A stretch of 13,419 bases of DNA from an uncultured bacterium (GCA_900549045.1 URNE01000021.1:1-13419); one strand, 5' to 3'. Shown: positions 1 through 7,965, counted from the stretch's first letter. The notes: generated by a model not told the origin, from the letters alone. Made by a program: numbers and translations.

Positions 1-4
1 AGGC

Positions 5-49
5 AGAAAGAAAAACTTCCGGAAAAGCTTTAAAAGGCATTTCCGGAAG
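5..49 (-). terminator. Rho-independent terminator of the acidic hypothetical gene
   Basis: Perfect 10-bp inverted repeat, CTTCCGGAAA at 16-25 against TTTCCGGAAG at 40-49, with a 14-nt loop. Read on the minus strand, the stem is followed by a T-rich tract (plus-strand A run at 11-15, continuing A-rich to 5). It lies 28 bp beyond the stop codon of the minus-strand gene at 78-575, which fits transcription termination of that gene. Confidence 0.75.
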
Positions 50-77
50 CTGCAAACTTCAGAGCGGAAGAAGGAAC

Positions 78-575
78 TCAACGTTTCTTTTTGCCGCCGA
101 AGGCTTTGGCGAGATCATCGAATCCGTGGAAAGAGGTTTGGCTCGGCATCTCGTCTTCATTGATTTCAAACGGAGCGTAATCCTCGTCGCGCATGACAAC
201 CTTGTCCTTGTCGATCACTTTTGCGGTTGACATGTTGAAGAGTTTTCCGAAATCCATCGAATCGTCTTCGTCGACGATCCGTTTTTCCTTTTTCGTTTTC
301 GGAGCGGGAACGGGTTCCTCCTCCCTGAGTTCGGCTATGGCGCCGCGTCCTTCAAAGAGTTCGGCGAACGTCGGCTCCTTTTCCGGTTCGGCGGGCTTTT
401 CCTCCTTCGAAGCCTTTGCGGGCTTCTCCGGTTCATCCACGAGCCCGGAGAGATCCGCCATCCGGTTCAGAAAACCGCAATCCTTGTCGATTTCCGGTTC
501 CAGATCCTTTTCCGAAATCTTGAATCCGAATTTTTCGCTGAGGTCTTTTGCGGAGAGATTCTTTTTCGCACACAT
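78..575 (-). CDS. Acidic, lysine/glutamate-rich hypothetical protein (165 aa)
   Basis: I do not recognise this family. The protein is very rich in Glu, Asp, Lys and Pro, with a low-complexity K/E/P stretch at about residues 48-100, and is probably largely disordered. It has no signal peptide or membrane segment, so it is likely cytoplasmic. Three short aromatic/leucine motifs recur along the chain: FAELF (70-74), FGKLF (109-113) and FDDLAKAF (152-159). The tail is basic (GGKKKR). I chose the start at 575 because an AAAGGA ribosome binding site sits about 9 nt upstream on the minus strand and an extended -10 promoter lies just beyond. The frame stays open upstream to 890, but that part overlaps the ABC ATPase gene and is not credible. 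The gene stands alone, divergent from the Gld-like operon, with its own promoter and terminator. A scaffold or adaptor role is only a guess. Confidence 0.7.
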   Translation of the reverse strand: MCAKKNLSAKDLSEKFGFKISEKDLEPEIDKDCGFLNRMADLSGLVDEPEKPAKASKEEKPAEPEKEPTFAELFEGRGAIAELREEEPVPAPKTKKEKRIVDEDDSMDFGKLFNMSTAKVIDKDKVVMRDEDYAPFEINEDEMPSQTSFHGFDDLAKAFGGKKKR

Positions 576-603
576 GGTACAGGTCCTTTCGTTTAACGCG
601 TAC

Positions 604-631
604 AATGTACCACGCATTCGGGAAAAAGCAA
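604..631 (-). promoter_or_regulatory. Predicted sigma70-type promoter of the acidic hypothetical gene
   Basis: On the minus strand, a -35-like TTGCTT (plus 626-631) is followed after 16 nt by TACATT (plus 604-609), preceded by TGG, an extended -10. The expected start of transcription is near 597, leaving a leader of about 22 nt that contains the AAAGGA ribosome binding site. The -10 lies inside the small palindrome GTACAATGTAC (600-610). Confidence 0.45.
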
Positions 632-670
632 ACGGAACGCGGAAAATGTTTTCATTCAAATCTTCCCCGT

Positions 671-698
671 TTGACATGCGCCGTTCGCGTGCTACATT
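671..698 (+). promoter_or_regulatory. Predicted promoter of the Gld-like ABC/trmB operon
   Basis: A consensus -35 TTGACA (671-676), a 16-nt spacer, then TACATT (693-698) with TGC just before it, forming an extended -10. Transcription should start near 705, giving a leader of about 33 nt before the ATG at 739. A second TTGACA at 705-710 has no convincing -10 partner. Confidence 0.6.
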
Positions 699-738
699 AC
701 AGAGTTGACAATACAACAGAAAAACGGTAACAGCCATT

Positions 739-1677
739 ATGATAAAAGTGGAAAATCTCTCCAGACAGTACGGAGCGAAGAAGGCGCTGGACGGGCTTTC
801 GTTCACCGCGGAAAACGGCTCCGTGCTCGGATTCATCGGGCCGAACGGCGCGGGAAAAACCACCGCCATGCGGATGATCTGCGGAATCATGCCGCCCGGC
901 TCCGGGCGGATCGAAGTCTCCGGAATTTCCGTCGCCGATCATCCGCGCGAAGCAAAGGAAAAACTCGGCTATCTGCCCGAAAACGCCCCGCTCCATGCCG
1001 GCATGAACGTTCTCGCATTCCTCCGCTACTGCGGGAAAATGCACGGTCTTTCCGGCGAAGAACTTCATTCCGCCGTTGATGACTCCGTCGAGAAATGCCG
1101 CCTCGGCTCCGTCCTGTACGAAGAACTCGAAGTGCTTTCCAAAGGGTTCAAACGCCGCGTCTGCCTCGCCCAGGCGATTATGCATCATCCGGAAAACCTC
1201 GTCCTCGACGAACCGACCGACGGCCTGGATCCGGATCAGAAACGGGAAATCCGCGCGCTCATCCGCGAAATCGGGAAACACGCCGCAGTCATCGTCTCCA
1301 CACACATACTCGAAGAAATCAATGCGGTATGCGACAAGGTTCTCGCCATCCGCAACGGACGTAAAGTCTTTTATGGAACCACGCATGAATTCCGCGCTCT
1401 CGACCCGGAAGACGGCGCGCTTGAACTGGTCTTCGACCGTCTGCCGGAAAACTTTCTGAACAGCTTCACGACTGTCCGGCTTCTTGCGCAGAAAACCGTT
1501 GCGGAGGGAACGCTTGTGCGCATCATGCCGGAAGACGGAAACCGCGTGGACCTGATCGCCGGGCTTGCCGCCGCCGCGACGAAAGGCGGCGCAAACGTGC
1601 TCCGCTGCGATGTTCTCCCGGGAAGTCTTGAAAAAGTCTTCGCCGGATTTGCCGAAACGGAGGAGACGGAATCATGA
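739..1677 (+). CDS. ABC transporter ATP-binding protein, GldA/CcmA-like
   Basis: Cytoplasmic ATPase of an ABC-2 type transporter, 312 aa. Visible motifs are Walker A GPNGAGKT (34-41), a Q-loop region of the GYLPE type (77-81, with Glu where Gln is usual, as in many members of this subfamily), the signature in the variant form LSKGFKRR (133-140), Walker B LVLDEP (154-159), the D-loop GLDP (162-165) and the switch His in STH (H189). The last 90 or so residues form the usual C-terminal extension of this subfamily. No strong ribosome binding site is seen before the ATG, but this start lies correctly behind the promoter at 671-698 and the N-terminus matches the family. The stop overlaps the next start (ATGA), so it is translationally coupled to the fused permease, its obvious partner. 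Substrate unknown. The closest named relative by motif style is GldA of the Bacteroidetes gliding system, but gliding cannot be inferred from this gene alone. Confidence 0.93.
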   Translation: MIKVENLSRQYGAKKALDGLSFTAENGSVLGFIGPNGAGKTTAMRMICGIMPPGSGRIEVSGISVADHPREAKEKLGYLPENAPLHAGMNVLAFLRYCGKMHGLSGEELHSAVDDSVEKCRLGSVLYEELEVLSKGFKRRVCLAQAIMHHPENLVLDEPTDGLDPDQKREIRALIREIGKHAAVIVSTHILEEINAVCDKVLAIRNGRKVFYGTTHEFRALDPEDGALELVFDRLPENFLNSFTTVRLLAQKTVAEGTLVRIMPEDGNRVDLIAGLAAAATKGGANVLRCDVLPGSLEKVFAGFAETEETES

Positions 1678-4331
1678 CTTTTCATCGAATCCGCGCAGTC
1701 GCCGCGCGCGAACTGGCGTCTTCGGCGGCCTCGCCGACGGCATGGGTGTTCCTCATCATCTTCCTCGTTCTGGCGGGATTCTGCGCATTTGTCGCAGGCA
1801 ACGTCTTCGCATCCGGACAGGCGGATATTTCCCCGTTCTTCGACTGGCTTCCCTATCTCTTTCTGCTGATCGTCCCCGCGCTCGCCATGCCAATGTGGGC
1901 GGAAGAACGGCGCATCGGCATATTTGAACTCACACTCTCCTTCCCAGCCTCCATTGCGGAGCTGGTGGTCGGGAAATTCGCGGCGGGCTTTCTCCTGCTT
2001 GCGACGGCTCTGCTGCTGACCTTTTCGATTCCTCTGACCGCGTGGGTTCTCGGCTCGCCGGACACGGGCGCCATTCTCTGCGGTTATGCGGGAGCGCTGC
2101 TGCTCGGTTCGGTCTACCTCGCAATGTCCTCGTTCTGCTCGGCGCTTTCCCGGAGCCAGACGGCGAGTTTTCTGCTCTCCGTGTTTCTCTGCGGAATATT
2201 CCTCTTCATGGGGCTTCCATCTCTGCTGGAAATGGCGTCGGGATGGATGCCCGACCGTCTCTCCGCGCTGATCGCCTCCTGCGCATTTCTCCCGAACTTT
2301 CAGGGATACCAGAAGGGGCTCATCGACAGCGCGGAAGTGATTTACGCACTCACGCTCACCGGTTTTTTCCTTGCGCTGACCGTTTTTGTTCTGGAATTCG
2401 GCTCCTCCGGTTTTGTCGCACTGACCGCGCCGGGCGCATTCACCGATTCCGCTCTACGCCGCGCGCTCAAAGATCTGGCGAAGAAAACCGCGTACGTTCT
2501 TGTACTGACCATTTCGCTGAACATCATCGCGGGAACCTGGCGCATGCGCGTCGACGTCAGCTCCGACCGGGCCTATTCCATCTCGGAGGGCGCATCGCGG
2601 ATCGCCGCCGATCCCGGCGTTCCCGTGACGCTGCGCTTCTATGCTTCGCTCTCCAACCCCGCGATGCCCGCTCAGCTCAAAAAATATGCGGAACGCGTGC
2701 GCTGGCTGCTGGAGGAATTCGCCGCCGCCTCAAACGGCAAAGTCTCGCTCGTTGTCATTGACCCCGAACAGGATTCCATCGACGAAGAAGCCGCGATGAT
2801 GGATGCGATTCTCCCGCGTCAGACCGCGGCCGGCGACCGTCTTTTCCTCGGGCTCTCCGCGACTCGGGCGGACCGCGTCGCGGCAATTCCGTATCTGGCT
2901 CCGGAACAGGAACCGCTGCTTGAATACGAAATCGCGCGGATCGTTCTTGCCGCCGCGACGGAGGAGCGCCCCGTTGTCGGCGTCATTTCCCCGTTCAAAG
3001 TGCTTGGCGTCCAGCCGGATATGGCGAAAGTCCGTCAATCCGCCGGCGACGCTCCGGTCCGCATGGAACCCGCATGGTATTCCATGACCGAGCTCAAACG
3101 CAGCTTCGAACTCCGCGAACTTCCCGCCGACATCCCGGAGATTCCCGCCGACGTGAAAACGCTTCTGCTCATCAATCCGGTCGGTCTCGCTCCGCGCGCG
3201 CTGTATGCGATTGACCAGTATCTGCTCCGCGGCGGACACGCGGCAGTCTTTCTCGACCCGCGCTCCTTCTACGCGGCGTTGAAGTCGCGCACCGACTACA
3301 CTCTGCTCGACAAGATTGAATCCGATCTTCAGCCATTGCTCCCCGCCTGGGGCGTCGCGTACAAACCTTCGATGATGGTTGCCGACATGCTCTCCGCATA
3401 CCGCAAGACTCTTCCCGACCGGATGATCACAAACCCGATGGCGCTGAATCTCGCCCCTGCGCGGATCAGCCGCACGAATCCGCTGTTTGCGAACCTGAAT
3501 GCAATCTCCATGTACTTCACGGGCTTTTTCCATGTTCTTCCCCGCGAAGGAGTGGAGTACGAGACGCTGCTGACCTCCTCGAAGGAGTCGCAGCTCGTAA
3601 GCTCGCTTCTCGGAAACCGTCCGGAGCTGGTTCTGCGCAACTTCAAACCGGCGGACGAAGAATACCCGCTTGCGCTCCGCATTTCCGGCAAGCTCACATC
3701 CGCCTTCCCCGGCGGCGCCCCCGACCGCTCCGCCCTCCCCGCCGGATACAAACATCTTCCAAAAGGCACACGCGATGCGGAAATCTATCTCTTCTCCGAT
3801 TCCGACATGCTCTTCAACGACGTCTGCGTAACGGCATACACCGATACGTTCGGACAGAAAGCCTGGCGCCGCGCGAACGACAATGTCGCCATGCTCCAGA
3901 ATGTCATGGAAAGCCTCGGCGGCTCGCGTCAGCTCTCCGGCATCCGGAACCGCGTCCCCATGAGCCGTCCGCTGACAAAGATCAACAGGCTCAAAGCGGA
4001 CGCCGAGCTCAAATACAAGAACCGCATTCTGGAGCTGGAACGCGATTTTGCGCAGGCGCAGGCTCGCCTGAACGCCCTGAAACGCGCGGAGGAGGCCGAC
4101 CCCGATTCCGCAGAAGCCGCCGCACGCCGAAAAGAAACCCAGTCCTTCCAGATCAAAGTCGCCGCGGCAAGACGCGAACTCAAAGAGATGCGCGCAAACC
4201 TGAAAAGCGATCTTGACCGGCTCGACACCCGCATTAGAATTCTGAACATCGTCGTGGTTCCGGCCGCGCTGGCGTTGATCGGCGTCGCATGGTCCGTAAT
4301 CCGCCTTTCCAGAGGACGCCGCAAAAAATGA
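1674..4331 (+). CDS. ABC-2 permease fused to a GldG-like extracytoplasmic domain
   Basis: 885-aa membrane protein joining what are usually two proteins, GldF and GldG. Residues about 1-245 are an ABC-2 permease with roughly six hydrophobic segments (near 22-44, 60-75, 98-121, 133-155, 162-184 and 222-242) and the typical AMPMWAEERR region (71-80). A further membrane segment near 271-288 starts the GldG-like part, followed by the characteristic stretch DRAYSIS (298-304). The domain of about 289-855 should face the periplasm. It contains an alpha/beta part (roughly 430-535, ending in GGHAAVFLDPR) and a long charged, probably coiled-coil helix (766-852). One last membrane helix (856-876) precedes a basic tail, RLSRGRRKK. 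The ATG overlaps the ATPase stop, and the stop overlaps the DUF4340 start. Together the three genes look like one export or envelope complex. The fused arrangement is known in several phyla, but its substrate is not established. I see no frameshift or truncation. Confidence 0.88.
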   Translation: MTFHRIRAVAARELASSAASPTAWVFLIIFLVLAGFCAFVAGNVFASGQADISPFFDWLPYLFLLIVPALAMPMWAEERRIGIFELTLSFPASIAELVVGKFAAGFLLLATALLLTFSIPLTAWVLGSPDTGAILCGYAGALLLGSVYLAMSSFCSALSRSQTASFLLSVFLCGIFLFMGLPSLLEMASGWMPDRLSALIASCAFLPNFQGYQKGLIDSAEVIYALTLTGFFLALTVFVLEFGSSGFVALTAPGAFTDSALRRALKDLAKKTAYVLVLTISLNIIAGTWRMRVDVSSDRAYSISEGASRIAADPGVPVTLRFYASLSNPAMPAQLKKYAERVRWLLEEFAAASNGKVSLVVIDPEQDSIDEEAAMMDAILPRQTAAGDRLFLGLSATRADRVAAIPYLAPEQEPLLEYEIARIVLAAATEERPVVGVISPFKVLGVQPDMAKVRQSAGDAPVRMEPAWYSMTELKRSFELRELPADIPEIPADVKTLLLINPVGLAPRALYAIDQYLLRGGHAAVFLDPRSFYAALKSRTDYTLLDKIESDLQPLLPAWGVAYKPSMMVADMLSAYRKTLPDRMITNPMALNLAPARISRTNPLFANLNAISMYFTGFFHVLPREGVEYETLLTSSKESQLVSSLLGNRPELVLRNFKPADEEYPLALRISGKLTSAFPGGAPDRSALPAGYKHLPKGTRDAEIYLFSDSDMLFNDVCVTAYTDTFGQKAWRRANDNVAMLQNVMESLGGSRQLSGIRNRVPMSRPLTKINRLKADAELKYKNRILELERDFAQAQARLNALKRAEEADPDSAEAAARRKETQSFQIKVAAARRELKEMRANLKSDLDRLDTRIRILNIVVVPAALALIGVAWSVIRLSRGRRKK

Positions 4332-5428
4332 AACAAAAAATCTCCATTCCGGTTCTACTTCTGATCGCCGTCTGCGCTCTCGCCGCCGTCGCCCTGATCC
4401 AGCGCGCACTCTCTCATCGAAACGCCAGCGTCCGCACCGAAACCGCCGGACTTCTTCCGAAGTTTCAGGCGGACGACGTCGCCCGCTTCCGTCTCTCCTG
4501 GCGCGGCATGACGGCGACTCTGGCAAAAGATAAAAACGGCGTCTGGACCGTTGAAGAACGCGCCCTCCCCGCCGATCCGAAGAAAGTTCTGGAGTTCCTC
4601 GAAACCGCCGCGTCAATCCGTCCGCTCAAGCTCATCGCGCCCGCGGATGAAAAAACATTGCTCCGGCTCCGCACCTTTGTGCAGGGATTCAACGGCGCCA
4701 TCCCCGGAGCCCGCCTTGAAATGCAGGATAAAAACGGAAAAGAACTGCTCAATCTCGCCATGGGACGCGGTCACTTTCCGCCGGACGATACGACTCCGCC
4801 CGACCGGCGGGTTCCCGGCGGACGCTATTTTGCGCTGCTCGACTCCAAGCTCAATCCGGGTCCGGTCTTTCTCGCCCCGACTATTTTTGAAGACGCCCCG
4901 CCGATTCCAGGCGCATGGCTGCGGCAGCCGGTCTTCGAGAACCTGAACGCCGCGCTCTCCATTCTCTTCCGCGATCTTCCGAAAGGCAGGATTCAATGGA
5001 CCGTCTCCCGCCCCGATCCCTCCCGCGCATTCGAGGACGCCTCCGGCGGGTTGCGTCCGGTTTCGCGCCAGAGCATTTCAACCCTGCTTTCCGCTCTCGC
5101 ATTCCGTTCCGCGGCGGATGCGTTCCCGCGTCCGCATTACAAAAATCTGGAACCGGCATTTGCCGAACTGATTATCACCGATGCATACGGGATCACCCGC
5201 AAAGCCGTTTTCCACCGACTCAAAGGCGACGGCTCGAAAGTTGTGTTCACTCTTGACGCGCGCATTTCCCGTCCGGTGAAAATGGCGGGACTTGACCAGC
5301 AGAAGCTGATCGACCGGTTTCTCTTCTCCGGCAAAGACATCTGCTATGAGATGCCGATGCCGCTTTTCGACACGCTGACCGCCGCCCCCTTCGACCTTCC
5401 TGAAACAAGAAAGCCCCATAAAAAATAA
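4328..5428 (+). CDS. DUF4340 domain-containing membrane-anchored protein
   Basis: 366 aa. A short basic start (MKQK) is followed by one hydrophobic helix (about 5-26), an uncleaved anchor or signal peptide that puts the rest outside the cytoplasm. The next section is typical of DUF4340: a segment of the type FQADDVARFRLSW, then a beta-rich stretch ending in WTVEERALPADPKKVLEFLETAA, which resembles a repeated beta-sandwich unit. I see no catalytic motif. I chose the ATG at 4328 because it overlaps the previous stop as ATGA, exactly as in the gene pair before, and puts the hydrophobic helix at the N-terminus. The frame is open to 4289, but that would add a charged leader with no merit. DUF4340 proteins often follow GldG-type genes, which supports membership of the same envelope complex. 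Molecular role unknown. Confidence 0.85.
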   Translation: MKQKISIPVLLLIAVCALAAVALIQRALSHRNASVRTETAGLLPKFQADDVARFRLSWRGMTATLAKDKNGVWTVEERALPADPKKVLEFLETAASIRPLKLIAPADEKTLLRLRTFVQGFNGAIPGARLEMQDKNGKELLNLAMGRGHFPPDDTTPPDRRVPGGRYFALLDSKLNPGPVFLAPTIFEDAPPIPGAWLRQPVFENLNAALSILFRDLPKGRIQWTVSRPDPSRAFEDASGGLRPVSRQSISTLLSALAFRSAADAFPRPHYKNLEPAFAELIITDAYGITRKAVFHRLKGDGSKVVFTLDARISRPVKMAGLDQQKLIDRFLFSGKDICYEMPMPLFDTLTAAPFDLPETRKPHKK

Positions 5429-5438
5429 GGATATTCCT

Positions 5439-6023
5439 GTGATTCACATTCTCAACACGCAGTATTGCATTCTGGACGACGTCATTCAGCCCCGCCCCGG
5501 ACAGCGAGTCGAACTCGATCTCGGCTGCGGCAGCGGCGGATTCACCGTCGCACTTGCGAAATCGAAACCCGATGCGCTGATTTTCGGCGCGGACGTTATG
5601 CTCGGCCGTCTCCGCAAGGTGGAGAAACTCGGCAGACGCAACGGAGTTTCCAACATGGAGCTGCTGCGCGTCGAAGCTCGGCATCTGATGTCTCTCATCG
5701 TCCCGGATGACTGTTTCGACCGCGTCCACATTCTCTGTCCCGACCCGTGGCCGAAACACAAGCACAAAGGCAACCGGCTGATGGCGGCGGATTTCATGAT
5801 GCACCTCTTCCGCGTTCTCAAGCCCGGAGGAGTTCTGCATTTTGCTACCGACGACCCGAACTACATGGAGTCGACCCGGAAGAATCTGGAGGAATCGGGA
5901 CTTTTCGATTATCTTCCCGCCTCCGCCCTGGACGACGTCAAGGATTTCAAAACTGACTTCGAACGCGGCTGGCTGGAAATCGGGCGCACCGTTCCCCACA
6001 TCGCCCTCACCCCGAAAAAGTAA
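5439..6023 (+). CDS. trmB: tRNA (guanine-N7-)-methyltransferase TrmB
   Basis: SAM-dependent enzyme that makes 7-methylguanosine at position 46 of the tRNA variable loop; cytoplasmic. The 194-aa protein shows the SAM-binding motif ELDLGCGSGGF (25-35), the family hallmark PDPWPKHKHKGNRL (101-114, with the putative catalytic Asp at 102), the RVLKPGG strand (125-131), FATDDPNY (136-142) and the C-terminal DFERGW segment (173-178), equivalent to the TKFE motif of other TrmB proteins. The start is GTG at 5439, with AAGGA at 5427-5431 seven bases before it; no in-frame ATG lies nearby. The N-terminus is shorter than in E. coli TrmB, but the core is complete. It follows the DUF4340 stop by 10 bp and ends just before a strong hairpin, so it is likely the last gene of the Gld-like operon. 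The functional link with the transporter is unclear and may only reflect co-transcription. Confidence 0.92.
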   Translation: MIHILNTQYCILDDVIQPRPGQRVELDLGCGSGGFTVALAKSKPDALIFGADVMLGRLRKVEKLGRRNGVSNMELLRVEARHLMSLIVPDDCFDRVHILCPDPWPKHKHKGNRLMAADFMMHLFRVLKPGGVLHFATDDPNYMESTRKNLEESGLFDYLPASALDDVKDFKTDFERGWLEIGRTVPHIALTPKK

Positions 6024-6043
6024 ATTCCATATCAATCAAACAG

Positions 6044-6071
6044 GGGGGAGCTCCGGCTGAAGAGCTCCCCC
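6044..6071. terminator. Hairpin terminator between trmB and the convergent oxidoreductase gene
   Basis: Perfect 10-bp stem, GGGGGAGCTC (6044-6053) with GAGCTCCCCC (6062-6071), and an 8-nt loop. It sits between two convergent genes, 20 bp after the trmB stop and 44 bp past the end of the minus-strand oxidoreductase gene. The plus-strand tail (GCTTCATTTTGCTTC) is only moderately T-rich and the minus-strand tail is weaker, so it may work mainly for trmB or in both directions. Confidence 0.7.
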
Positions 6072-6115
6072 GCTTCATTTTGCTTCAAGCAGATATTACT
6101 CCGCAAAAACAAATA

Positions 6116-7114
6116 TTACAGCTCAATCCGGCGGCCGCCGTTCAGAGCGGACTGCTCTTCCGCAAGAGCAATGCGGATGGAATCGCGCGTGCTTTCCGGC
6201 GAACAGATTTCCGGCTCCAGATTCTCCTGAACACAACGGGCGAAATAGTCGATTTCCGTCCAGTAGCCGTTCTCGCCCTCGGGCTTGACAAGCTCAAACG
6301 GGCTCTCGGGATACGCAATCTTCACTCCGCTTCCGTCAACCTCGACCGTCGCTTTCTCAAAAACGGCGGTTGTGCTGAACGACCATCCCGGCCGGCACCA
6401 GCTGGCTTCTCCCGCCACGAGCGCACCATCGGCGTACTCGTAGAACGAAACCATCTCGTCGATACCGCCCGAAGGACGCGTAATACCGCGCGTCGTCACC
6501 GCGACCGGCACGCCGAGGATGTAATGCACCGTGTCAGTATCATGCAGATGCAAATCCAGGAGAGCACCGCCGCTGCATTTCGCATCGCGGTACCAGCCGT
6601 TGCGCCCTATCGGAGCGGCGCTGTTGCGGCAGAGCGAAAGGCTCAGCAGTTTGCCGTATTTGCCCGAAAGCACCGCCTCGCGCAGCATCCGGTACGACGG
6701 TTCGAAGCGGAGACACTGCGCAATCATCAGCTTGCGTCCGGTGCGCTTTGCGGTTGCGATCATCTCATCGGCAAGCGCAACCGTCCGCGCCATCGGCTTT
6801 TCACAGAGAACATGGAACCCGTCGTTCATCGCCCGGATCGCATACTCCGCATGGAGATGCCCGGGAAGACAGATGTCAACGATATCCGGTTTCTCATTCC
6901 GCACAAGATCCTCGTAAGAGAGATAGTGCGGAAGCGCCGAGAGGTCGGCTTTTCCGCTGTTTCCGAGATTGATTTCGGAGGAATCGTTCGCAAACGCCTC
7001 CGGAGCGGAATCGCAAATTGCCATCAGCTCGCAGCGCGGCTGAGTCTGATAGTGCGTTGCGTGGAAATGTCCCATTCCGCCATAACCGAGCAGAGCGACT
7101 TTCAGTTTTTCCAT
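6116..7114 (-). CDS. Gfo/Idh/MocA family NAD(P)-dependent oxidoreductase
   Basis: Predicted sugar or cyclitol dehydrogenase, 332 aa, cytoplasmic. The N-terminal Rossmann domain shows the dinucleotide motif LLGYGGMG (8-15). The family hallmark CEKPMAR (104-110) follows at the usual place, with Lys106 the expected catalytic or nucleotide-contacting residue. The C-terminal alpha/beta domain carries GGALLDLHLHDTD (182-194), matching the conserved Asp/His region that binds substrate (D187, H191). I prefer the ATG at 7114: a GGGTGA ribosome binding site ends 5 nt upstream, formed by the end of the preceding gene. A GTG at 7123 that overlaps the upstream stop would add only three residues and has no binding site. 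It is co-transcribed with the isomerase-like gene. Substrate not predictable from sequence alone; Gfo/Idh plus xylose-isomerase-like TIM barrel pairs act on inositols, oxidised sugars or 3-keto sugars. Confidence 0.92.
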   Translation of the reverse strand: MEKLKVALLGYGGMGHFHATHYQTQPRCELMAICDSAPEAFANDSSEINLGNSGKADLSALPHYLSYEDLVRNEKPDIVDICLPGHLHAEYAIRAMNDGFHVLCEKPMARTVALADEMIATAKRTGRKLMIAQCLRFEPSYRMLREAVLSGKYGKLLSLSLCRNSAAPIGRNGWYRDAKCSGGALLDLHLHDTDTVHYILGVPVAVTTRGITRPSGGIDEMVSFYEYADGALVAGEASWCRPGWSFSTTAVFEKATVEVDGSGVKIAYPESPFELVKPEGENGYWTEIDYFARCVQENLEPEICSPESTRDSIRIALAEEQSALNGGRRIEL

Positions 7115-7119
7115 TTGAT

Positions 7120-7125
7120 TCACCC
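7120..7125 (-). promoter_or_regulatory. Ribosome binding site that sets the oxidoreductase start
   Basis: GGGTGA on the minus strand, partly built from the TGA stop of the isomerase-like gene, lies 5 nt before the ATG at 7114. This favours that ATG over the GTG at 7123 and implies translational coupling of the two genes. Confidence 0.55.
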
Positions 7126-7965
7126 GATTTTGTTTTTGAGGAAGTCGTAAGCGAGACGGATATCGCCTTCCGGATCATTGCCGCATTCGCGCTCGATGGT
7201 CAGGAATCCGTTGAATCCGGCTTTGCGGAGCGCGGCAAGATAGGCGTCCCAGGGGACCTGTCCCTGACCGAGCGGAACCTCTTTATATTCCGCCGGGCGT
7301 TCCGCGAAAACGCGTTTCGTTCCGTCCGGATTGCACATTCCGTACATTGCCTTCGCGGAACCGGGATAGAGGTTGACGCCGTCTTTCGCGTGGGTGTGGA
7401 CGATGTATTTCCCGAGCACTTCCACCGCGTGAACCGGATCAACGCAGGAGACCATGCGCAAGTTCGCGGGGTCGAGGTTCACTCCGAGACCTTCGGAACC
7501 GACGTCCTCGATGAAGGCGCGGAGCACTTCCGGCTGCTCCGGTCCGGTCTCGATTGCAAACGTCACGCCGAATTTTGCGGACTGTTCCGCTGCGTGACGG
7601 ATGGATTTTTTCATCAGCGGCCAGACCGGATCGTTCTTGTCTTCCGGAACAACGCCGATGTGGGTTGTGATGACGCGGGTTCCGAGTTTCACCGCGATAT
7701 CGGCGAAGCGGCAGAGGATTTCCGCGCGCACCATGCATTCGGCTTCGATGTGGAAGGGATCGCCGCCGAGGTCACCGCAGACGGCGGAAATCTCAAGACC
7801 TTTTTCCGCGCACTGTTTCCGGATGGATTCCAGTTCAGAATCCGAATATTTCAGCCAGTCCATCCACAAGCCGAGCTGAATACCCTGAAGGCCCATTTTC
7901 GAGTAGACTTCCAGCGTTTCGCCCAGCGGCTTCTTCAGAGAATTTGCGAGAGCTCCGATTTTCAT
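7120..7965 (-). CDS. Sugar phosphate isomerase/epimerase-like TIM-barrel protein
   Basis: 281 aa, xylose isomerase-like TIM barrel (AP endonuclease family 2 fold), cytoplasmic. The expected metal and active-site residues are present: THIG (H102), AIETGPE (E139), VNLDPANL (D165), VHTHAKD (H190/H192) and TIERE (E258). The N-terminus MKIGALANSL is the typical first strand of the barrel. The start at 7965 has AAGGA about 8 nt upstream on the minus strand; the frame is open further upstream only because it runs antisense to the regulator gene. It is the first gene of a two-gene unit with the Gfo/Idh/MocA oxidoreductase and diverges from the AraC regulator. This suggests sugar or polyol catabolism: the oxidoreductase would oxidise a substrate and this protein isomerise, epimerise or dehydrate a keto intermediate. 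The exact reaction cannot be told from the sequence; members include IolE, hydroxypyruvate isomerase and 3-keto-sugar enzymes. Confidence 0.9.
   Translation of the reverse strand: MKIGALANSLKKPLGETLEVYSKMGLQGIQLGLWMDWLKYSDSELESIRKQCAEKGLEISAVCGDLGGDPFHIEAECMVRAEILCRFADIAVKLGTRVITTHIGVVPEDKNDPVWPLMKKSIRHAAEQSAKFGVTFAIETGPEQPEVLRAFIEDVGSEGLGVNLDPANLRMVSCVDPVHAVEVLGKYIVHTHAKDGVNLYPGSAKAMYGMCNPDGTKRVFAERPAEYKEVPLGQGQVPWDAYLAALRKAGFNGFLTIERECGNDPEGDIRLAYDFLKNKIG

Noticed and set aside
2730..4616. Long minus-strand open frame (628 aa) opposite the permease/GldG fusion
   Set aside because: Its translation is Arg/Gly-rich with no recognisable domain, and it is antisense to a clear membrane protein gene. 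GC-biased third codon positions produce such open mirror frames.
6080..7150. Plus-strand open frame (356 aa) opposite the oxidoreductase
   Set aside because: No family resemblance; the minus strand shows the Rossmann and EKP motifs of Gfo/Idh/MocA proteins.
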